From Phoenix dactylifera (lineage: Eukaryota > Streptophyta > Magnoliopsida > Arecales > Arecaceae): a DNA stretch of 64,000 nucleotides. Both the position numbers and the translations under genes were made by a program. The stretch covers positions 17,246,129-17,310,128 of the forward strand of contig NC_052397.1 in the NCBI RefSeq assembly GCF_009389715.1. The letters are read 5' to 3'. The stretch's first letter is position 1. The number at the start of each line of letters is the position of its first letter. Below are positions 55,801 through 64,000 of the stretch, one piece after another. A model generated the notes under the pieces. That model was not told where the DNA came from. It did no database searches and saw only the letters and a list, made by a program, of their open reading frames with translations.

Positions 55801-57425
55801 TTTTTTTTTTTTTTTGATGATAAGAGAGGCCCAAAAATAAGGCCGCCCAGATTTTATTGAGAAAAAAAATATACATAGGGGACTATGTACAATGAAGAGA
55901 GGAGTAAAATGTGATTAAGCTAAAAACTCTAAGACTGTAAAGTTAAAGCTCGCTGTTGAATAGTAGTCAGAACATAATATGCTCTAATTATAATTAATTT
56001 TCAAGAGGACATTTCATAAAAGATGCAGGCTGGAATTCTCATCATATACAACCAAGGCAAAATCATGCTGTCAAGGAAAAATAGGATCCTATGTTTGAAC
56101 AATTTGAAATGAGAGCATTCTATGGAAAAATTAGCATAGCAATCCAACTGATTTGAAATTCATCTACTATTCTGTTCAACTTCTTTAGTCATCCACAAGC
56201 TTAAAGACAACATTCTTCACTTTGAACCAGATTCTTCCCAACTCCATCTGCATATTGGGATCACATAGCCCCGACCAGTCATTGAAATTTGTAAGTCCCT
56301 CTATAGCACTTGACGCAATTGAAGATCTTTTATTTAAGAAAATTCGGGAGTTCTGCTCCTTCCAACAGGTCCAACATCCAGTAGCAATCAGCATAAGAAT
56401 GGTCGATTGAGCACATTTTGTAAAATGATTCAACCTCTAATCAATGCATAGATTTTCAAAACTTAGTTGAGGATGAAGCATCCCAAGAAAAGAATAAATG
56501 GTCTTCCATATAGTGGAAAAGAACTTACAGATGCGGAAGAGATGATCAGCACTCTCATTTGTATTATCGCATAACCAAAGAAAACATTTGATTTTAAGTG
56601 ATATTGAAAGCTTCCACAATGAGTAAGCAAATCTACATTTGATACCCCTTGTGTTCAAGAAATAGTAAAGGAATTTTGTGGAAAAGGACCCGTTAGTACT
56701 CAATTTCCAACATATTTGATTTTCTACCTGATTAAGAGTGATCGAAATCAAGAGAGATGAAATATTAATGAATTGGGTTTGAGCTTCCAAGGAGGCAAAG
56801 GCTGGCCTCCTAAGCCTCCAAGATATAGAATGTGGGAATGTGGGTTATGGTGATCAACAATAGTGCCATTTTTTCTCCTGCTAAAATTGTATAAAGCTGG
56901 AAATAGGAATTAAAGGGGTGCATCACAGACCCAAGGATCTTTCCTATTATGTCCATTGCCAATTTTAAATGAGCTCTATTCCAAAAGGCAGGAAGAGCGT
57001 TAATGACATCACGCCAACGATTAGAACACCTTCTAATAGGTTTCTAACTCATAGATAATTTGACTTTTCTATAATAGGCAAATTGTACCTATTTCCTCCA
57101 AAATTCTGGATCATTTAAATGATACCTCCATCCTACTTTGATAATAGAGACACATTAAATTCAGCCAGATCCTTGACTCCCAAACTTTTATCTTTTTTTC
57201 GATGACAATCTATACTCCAATTAACCTTACATGATACTCCATAACAACTCAAAGAGTTTGACCATTGAAAAGATTTTCCATATTTATTAATTTTCTTGAT
57301 CACGCATGCCGAAAGCTTGTAAATCGACATAAAGTAAATAAGAAGAGATGTGAGTATGGAGTTGATTAACTTCAACCTCCTCTAAAAGACAAGGATTTGC
57401 TTTCCCATATTGTCATTCTAGCTTC
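55801..57425 (-). mobile_element. L1-type LINE ORF2 3' half, broken
   Basis: The left border is a run of 16-17 T (A-tail in reverse), and the 3'UTR in reverse follows (gggcctctcttatcatc before the tail). Going up the minus strand: MLIATGCWTCWKEQNSRIFL (C-terminal W..WK.RN.RIF motif), SLKIKCFLWLCDN and ESADHLFRICKFFSTIW (zinc-binding RVT region, usual KIK.F.WL ... E...HLF..C), ICWKLSTNGSFSTKFLYYFL, and MSIYKLSACVIKKINKYGKS (thumb/connection of ORF2). Several stops and frameshifts. The catalytic reverse-transcriptase core is missing. Confidence 0.85.
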
Positions 57426-58015
57426 AACCCTCCGCACCAAGGGTGTTTTCGTGGCCAATTATCTTCAAATCAATCTTACTCGGTTATTCCTTTGCTTGTG
57501 AGGAGGGTGTACCTGGCAAGCATCCGGGACCTGCATTGAATGCTTATCGCAAGACTGCCATGACCGCATACCCAAGATTTCAAGACCAATTCATGCTCCT
57601 GAATCTTGGGTACAGTTGTTTAAGAAACCTCATTTAATGTCCACCTACCTTAACCAGAAACAGGTGGAAGGCATTTACTCTGCTGGTTATTGACCTCCCT
57701 CCGCCTGGTTTCCAGAAATAACGACCCCTCTTTAAACCAAGTGCCTGCTTCTGATGTACGAAATTTGGCCATCCTAAGAGAGATTGTAGAAATGGCCTAG
57801 TGTGCTTCATTTGTAGAGGGGTTGGGCATTCTTCTAGGATGATGTATGTAAGAAGATGGAATCGGATGATGTCTTGTACATCCATGGGAGACCTGAATCC
57901 CTTAATGTTTTCCTCAATGTGGAAGAAGCTCACATCAGAAGGCATCATGATCTGAAAACGACCACTGTAGTTCACGCCTATCCGTTGAGGAAAGAGCAAT
58001 GTAATAGTTAGCTAT
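57426..58015 (+). mobile_element. L1-type LINE ORF1 fragment in opposite orientation
   Basis: On the plus strand: ESWVQLFKKPHL, MSTYLNQKQVEGIYSAG, then CTKFGHPKRDCRNGLVCFIC followed by RGVGHSSR. These are two CCHC-type zinc knuckles of a plant L1 ORF1 (gag-like RNA-binding) protein, with stops between blocks. The longest minus-strand frame here (57634-57999, 121 codons) is the antisense of this and not a gene. It directly adjoins the minus-strand ORF2 half. Confidence 0.7.
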
Positions 58016-58869
58016 CTCTAAGCTAAGGAGCAATATCAATTTAACAAAATCTCTTTTAATTTCTAAATATTATGGTCAATGAAGTTTAAATATCTTATCA
58101 TAAGGTTGCTAACTGGTTGACTTATTAATGTCACCATGTTTTGTATTTTGGTGACCTAACAGACTCCTGATCGATTTGGTCCTATGCTCACCCCAATTTC
58201 GGTCATGCTTCCTCTTGGTTTCTTTTTTCCTTCGAAAAAAATGCCTCGTTGCATCTGGAGCATTTTTTTTCCCAAAGAAAGTTTTGAGATTTGTGAACAA
58301 CTCAGCTGCTGGAAATGCTATGTCCCGATATACAATTTATTTGCACGCATTCTCGTAATAATTTTCAGTGTAACTACCTGAATGAAGCTGGTTGGGCTTT
58401 GTTCTATCTTTCTCCCCCGAGGCAGAAGGAAAAAGGAAAAAGGAAAAAGGAAAAAGAAAATAAAGGCTGTTTACAAGAGATTTTCATGTTCATCGAGGGA
58501 TTACATAAGAGCAACAACATAATCTTCTATTTAGGTTTATATTTATTTTCAAGTATAACTTACTATCATTCTCCTTTTCAATCTGAATCAATCACAATAA
58601 CATGAGATCATGCTGCAAGTGAATCATCGGGCAACTTATTTCCAAAGCTCCAAAATTCACATCACAATTCACACACTAATCAATAATGACTGAATACAAT
58701 AATTGCATAGTAATTGGTGAATGAAGCAATTTCACTTTGAAGTGCAGATGGTTTGGAGGTCAGCAAGGAGCTAACACTCTCCAGGATTCTGAATCCTTTA
58801 TTGATTCATGGTGGAAATGATCAGGTCAACTAGGTGTTGACCCACACTCTTCCGCATATTTCTTCATTT
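58016..58869. other. Spacer and 3'UTR of the TauE/SafE gene
   Basis: No gene recognised; the right part should be the 3'UTR of the minus-strand transporter gene. Contains aaaagg tandem units at 58430-58456. Confidence 0.4.
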
Positions 58870-61800
58870 TCAATATTTCTCACAGAAGTCAAGAAATCCC
58901 ATATATTCATCCTGCTTAATCATGAAGATGCTCTTCTCAGTTCCAACAACACCTAAAACGGGAAAAAGAAAAAAAAGAAGATGTTACGAGACGCATCCAA
59001 CATTGTTCTTAAGCCTAAATATTTTTCTCAAGGACAAGTAGTAAGCTCAAAAGTGCATAATCTATATTGGTTACCCATGGTAAGAGCACTGGCAAAGATG
59101 ACAGAGGATAGGATGAAAATGATGATGGATGGTCTTTTGAGAATCTTAATCAACTTTCTGACAAAGAATTGCCCCCAGAATCCAGCCATCACAGACACCG
59201 CAATGAGATAGAGTGCTGCAGCAATAACAAGGTGTGGTTGTTAACTACTTCCTTGATGGAAGATTTTGGTGTAAACTAATGCTGTTGCTAATTTAACTGA
59301 TTATACTACAATGGCTACTATCATTGTTGATGAAGTTGAGGTGTTTTTGTGATGAAGGATGGAAGTATATTGCACATACCATAAGGAATGGGAAATCTTT
59401 TGAGAAAGTAGAACTCCACAACTGAGAGGGATGAGGAGAACATCATAACAAATGTTGCTGTTGCGCTTGCAACCTACCAAAACCATCAGAGAAAATCCAT
59501 TAAAGCTTAGTTTAGCATTCCATTTTCATAACTATACTTGTATAAAGGGAAAAAAAAGGAAAGCAAGATCAAACATTTTTTGATTAATGTGTTGAGACCC
59601 AAATTGGATTACCTAAGATGTGTCATAGAATTTAGTGGAGGTTTGCTTTACTCCAGCCTCTGTAACATTTTATAGTCTTAACTGAAAATTGAGGTGGCAC
59701 TCCCACCTGTTCTCTTTTTTCAAAAAAAAAAAAAGCCTAATGGAAGAAGTGGAATTTATGTCTTCTGATGCTTGCTCACATGTTGGCTTTTGTACCCTTT
59801 ATTTTCTTAATGTAGAAATGATAGGAAACATGAAGAATAAAATTGATCTCCAGATTATTTTATCAACCCAAGGAGCATACCATTTAAAATTTCAACAATA
59901 ACAGAGATGCAATTAGTATCATCTTTGATGCCTTCCCAGTGTAGACTTAGGGCTTGGGACTTCTCGCATGAGATTTGTTCAGCATTTATGGAATATAGAT
60001 GTGAATTGATTGTTAATTTCGATGAATATTATTTCAAGGCATGTATGAGATCCACTTCATGAAACAATACAAGCATGAATTCTTAACATGTGAAACAGAT
60101 CATAGTCAAAGTTGAAAATAACCCCCCAAAAGGTGTGACGTTTTATGAGTTTTATCATGCAAAACCTATGTTTCACGTGCCTTGGATCTCGCGCATTATG
60201 GGATGGATTGTATGATCCAATGTTGTGGTGGAAAATTAGCAGCCGCAACAATGCAGGGCCTAGATTATGTTGATGTACCTTGGCCAACATTTAAGCGGTT
60301 TATGGATTGATAGGCGGTGTTTGGTGACCTAAATGGGACTACTAAAGAAATTTTAGATCACTAATGATCCTTATCCTAGAATAATCTGATCCTTAATGAT
60401 CTAAGATCACTATGTTTGGTGTGCTATGTTCCAATTTTTAAATATCCCCGACTAATAGCCTATCACTATGTTTGGTGTGCTATGTTCTAATTTTTAAATA
60501 TCCCCGACTAATAGCCTATTTGGTATTCGATGAAAATCCAAAAAGATTGATCATATAATACTAAAACAATCCCTGATAAATTCCATAAAAATATATTAAT
60601 TAGAATTATAGAATTAATATTTTATTTATACTTATAACATAAGGCAAATAGAAGCAATATTTATATAATTTCATAATATATATATAAAATGCAATAATAT
60701 ATTTCTATTGTAATTTTAAAATATAATTGAATAATAATATGATTAATAATATATTATAATATATATCATATATATATATATATATATAATATTGTATACT
60801 AATTTTTTCAGTTAGACTGATGGATATTTTTGTTTCCAAATTTTAGTCTAAGATTGCCGCCCTAATGTCATCTTAAAAACCCGTCCTCAAAGACAGGTTT
60901 CGCATCGTGTCAAGCAGTGATTTAAGAAGTGAGGGTGATTTGGGATCGATGTCGCATAGGATCATCGTAGGGACCGCTGTGGCTAACAATATGCATGGGT
61001 GCTATGACAATGGGTGCTATCACATGTGGGCCGGTCATTCACATGATTCGAACCTTTATCAAGGTACAGTTGCTACTTTATATATTACAAAACCTTTTCA
61101 TGTCACCATTCTTTTGTACTATAAACTTGTCATTTTCCCATTGGCGAAGCTTGGCTAGCTGTCCTAACTCTTAAGCAATTATTCATTCAAACTTACATAG
61201 GGACGGACCACTACAGCTTTTCCATAAGACAACTCTGAACTCAAAGGACAAGGAAATCCTATAGACGTACTCCTCCTCTTTGTCACAAAGGATGAATACA
61301 AACGCCTCTTTTTTTTTTTGTTTTTGATACAAGGAGGTGCAAAGCTAAAAGAAACAAAAAGAGTAAGACTCTTTCTACGGAAGAACTAAGAAGGCCAGAT
61401 ATGCACAAACTCCATAAGCATCAGCTCAAAGAATTTGAGCAAAGACCAGATCAAGTCGATCATGATATGCAAGTGTAAAGATTCAAGTTCTTGTAGGGTA
61501 GTTCGAAAAGAACTTTCATCTAACTCTCTCGGTGCCTAACATCAATTTTATCAACAGAAGAATACCATGAAAAGGGTTACAGCAAAGGTAAATAGAAGAA
61601 AAGGTATTTGCTTGTGGTGTGTTACCATTGGCACCTGGCACCAAAGGTTAAAAGGTTGTCTGCTTTCCCAAAGAGATCAGTTAAACAATATATCCACTGG
61701 TGTCTAAGTGACAACTTAATGTTATGACCCCACGCATGCAACATGGTACATGCAATTGCTTGTTGCTGGATTTAAAATAAATATACAATTTTATAAATGA

Positions 61801-64000
61801 ATCAAAGCCAATGATGTTGGAGAGGAATTAACCATAAGAAGTATTCATTTAAACAACCTCCACTGGTTTTAGTTTTGCTATTATACTAGACATGACTCCT
61901 CTGACCAAGATTAATTTACAAAGGTCCTAGATGAAAGTATCTAAGTAACATATATGATATCACTACATAAAGAGCCATAATTATTGTATTGGATTACAGA
62001 CCTTTTCTTGAACAATATATTCATGTGGACAAAACCCTCCTTATTCTTCATGCTTTGAGCCTCAGTGAGAATCATGAAGACTGAGGATAAAAGAATTCAA
62101 GAAAAAAAATAGAAATCTTGTCCCAAAGTAAGATATTCAACAAAGACAGCTTTTTGAAAACGCCTTAGTCTAACAATGACCATGAAAGAGTGGTAAGTTA
62201 ATTAAGCAACATTGTTGAATATATTTTTTGACTTTTAAGATAAAATTGCATTCATTAAACAAGGAAGGTATTCCAAACCTGAGGAATGACTCCAATTTCA
62301 AGCAGTAGAGGGCCAAGAATGAAGCCACCACCAGAACCAAGGAGTCCCCCAACAGTGCCACCAAGGAGGCCACAGAAGGCACATAAGAGCAGCTGCCACC
62401 TACGAAACTCAATGGAGGCCTCACAAACACATTCCCAGTTCCCACACATCCTCCTCTCCCTGCTCTCCCTCCACAATTTTGCTGCCTCCCATCCAAAAAC
62501 GCTCAAGGCAATTGGAAACTGTCAAGTTAATCAAATTAAACAAGAAATTACTAACTAATCCTTTTTAATTACAATAAATTATTATTTTTATAATATAATC
62601 ATTGTAGAGAAATTAAAAGTAATACAGATGAATAAGAGAAATTAGGCAAATTAGTTGAGGTTGAGGTCCCCCACCTGCAAGATATTGACCACCCAGTAGA
62701 AAGGACTGCAGACTTCTGAATTGTTCTGCGGCCACACCAAATCATTGTGAGTAATTCATTCAAGAGAGAAAAATGAGGGTAGAAAAAGGAAGGAATCTGT
62801 CAGAATATAGGTAAAGAACAAGAGAAACTGAGTTAAAAGCTTAGGAGTGTTGCCTTTAGGATTTGGAGGAGCAGGAAAGAGGACCAAACAAGCATCAGCA
62901 CCAAGATCCCCTTCCACCTTATGTTGAAGAGCAATATATCCTTGAAAAATTAAAGAAAATAATTCAATTAACCAATAAACAGATAGATGATACTGTGTCA
63001 TATGAGTAGTTTAGTGTTTTTTCTCTTGTTTCAGATATATGAATTTTTTCACTTACAAGTCCTGATTTCTCTGGCTGAGGAAGTAGAGGCCTGTATTCTG
63101 AATCAATGATAACTGCTTCAAAAAAAAAAGCGTTAAAATCAAATCAAGCAATTGGAATGGCTAATTGGTTAAGCATCTATAACATTGGTTCCTTTTTGTA
63201 AAAAAGGGAAGACTAACCATCATTTCCATTAAATTCAGACTTGGCCTCCTGCTCTTGCTTCTCCATCTCCATCTGCACTCGGTCATAGATTTACGGGTCG
63301 ATTAAGAACTACAGTTCAAAAAGAATCAATCTTCTTCTTGCTAACATTACTCTCCAACTTCTGAGAAAAGAAAAGAAGAAACAAACAGACCTTGAGCATG
63401 GTTTCCTGCTTCCACATCTCAATTCCCTTGAAGAAAGACCTTGATGAAGTACCTAAAGTATTTACAAACATCATTGCCATTAACTACATGTTCATCATTA
63501 CCATCTTTTGTATCTGACTATTAGTATCCTGCAGAAGAACTTAAGAGGTTCGGAGTCTGAAAACTAACCCAAGAAGAGAAAGATAATGAGAACAGTGATG
63601 AGCCAGTAGGGAAACACTACACTTAGCTCTACACCGATAGTGATTCCCAGCATGAGCATGGGCTGGAACAGCAGCGCCAGGTTGTAGTCTATGATCGGCA
63701 CCTCCTTCGAAGGATGCGATACCCGAAGATTGTACCACACCGACGATGCAGACGCTCCCATGATCATACCTAAGAGACAAAGAAACAAAAAACGATCATA
63801 CGCATAACAAGCCTTGTCGGCATGATCCACTGTGATCCAGCACCGAAGAACTGTAAAAGCATACATTTTGAGAGGGCGGCGGCAGCCTTGGTGTCGAAGC
63901 CGACGATGAGATTAAGCATGGGGACGAAGATGCCACCGCCCCCGACACCGCCCACCGTGCCGAAGGCTGAGCCCAAGAAGCCAATGATCGTCGCCAAGAT
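58870..64000 (-). CDS. TauE/SafE (sulfite exporter) family membrane protein, 5' partial
   Basis: Eleven exons on the minus strand: 64000-63865 (cut by the window), 63769-63569, 63452-63391, 63272-63218, 63115-63057, 62940-62854, 62725-62675, 62518-62279, 59473-59380, 59215-59075, 58952-58870; all joins keep frame to a TGA at 58870. The family hallmark is two related membrane halves: [20 protein letters not shown] then [14 protein letters not shown] in the first, [20 protein letters not shown] then [20 protein letters not shown] in the second. [34 protein letters not shown] and [12 protein letters not shown] are also typical of the plant branch. Bacterial relatives export sulfite or sulfoacetate; the plant substrate is not known. 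About 400 residues are visible, out of a usual 450-490. The intron after 62854 uses a GC donor (ctaaag/gcaaca). The 2.8-kb intron 59474-62278 holds AT-rich repeats. Confidence 0.92.
60406..60517. repeat. Two-copy 56-bp tandem repeat in the TauE/SafE intron
   Basis: atcactatgtttggtgtgct ... gactaatagcct occurs at 60406-60461 and 60462-60517, with only one or two differences, so the duplication is recent. A pure AT stretch including (TA)n follows at 60655-60800. Confidence 0.85.

Noticed and set aside
57634-57999. 121-codon minus-strand frame
   Set aside because: The plus strand encodes the two CCHC knuckles of a LINE ORF1, so this frame is its antisense.
61300-61560. Possible LINE 3' end marked by a T-run in the TauE/SafE intron
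   Set aside because: The T-run is suggestive, but the adjoining minus-strand translation shows no certain LINE motif.

Overview
This is a stretch of plant nuclear genome. Its genes have spliced introns (mostly GT-AG), plastid and mitochondrial targeting sequences, type I MADS-box genes and L1-type LINEs, hAT elements and an Au-like SINE. AT-rich intergenic DNA alternating with very GC-rich intronless coding sequence (MADS genes, a SMI1/KNR4-type gene, a plastid ribosomal gene) suggests a monocot. A palm-like genome is plausible, but that is inference. No bacterial operons, CRISPR arrays, rRNA or tRNA genes were seen, and no LTR or virus-derived element was convincingly recognised.

Layout. 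1-6.9 kb (+): seven 3' exons of an inositol-tetrakisphosphate 1-kinase (ITPK), with a GC-AG last intron that carries a hAT MITE. 8.7-9.0 kb (-): plastid ribosomal protein PSRP6/cL38. 11.9-14.9 kb (+): SNU13/15.5K, whose start codon is cut off from the rest of the protein by intron 1. 19.4-23.0 kb (-): mitochondrial TatB-like protein with a non-coding first exon. 25.0-25.9 kb (+): intronless SMI1/KNR4-like (SUKH) protein. 26-32 kb: transposon graveyard with a broken hAT transposase and a broken L1. 32.7-40.6 kb (+): three tandem intronless M-type MADS-box genes, separated by MITEs, a SINE and a small L1 insertion. 40.8-44 kb: another short L1 insertion with perfect target duplications, then a tandem array of about 300-bp units (roughly 2.5 kb) with a hAT MITE nested in it. 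46-48.6 kb (+): acidic single-pass membrane protein of unknown function. 50.5-54.8 kb (-): cytochrome c oxidase subunit 6a (four small exons, one 3.8-kb intron). 55.8-58.0 kb: two L1 pieces in opposite orientation. 58.9 kb to the window end (-): eleven exons of a TauE/SafE-family membrane transporter, also with one GC-AG intron, truncated by the window edge.

The genes do not form a pathway. Most are housekeeping genes (phytate/inositol phosphate metabolism, plastid translation, RNA processing, mitochondrial respiration and protein transport) in ordinary eukaryotic order. The accessory, fast-evolving part is the MADS cluster and its repeat-rich flanks (about 32-44 kb). That is where I would look for new biology: lineage-specific duplication, a 33-nt coding minisatellite, a promoter motif shared by two copies, and a local satellite array.

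Exon borders were derived by reading splice sites and checking that the frame stays open across every join. Functions come from recognising family motifs by eye; no database search was run.
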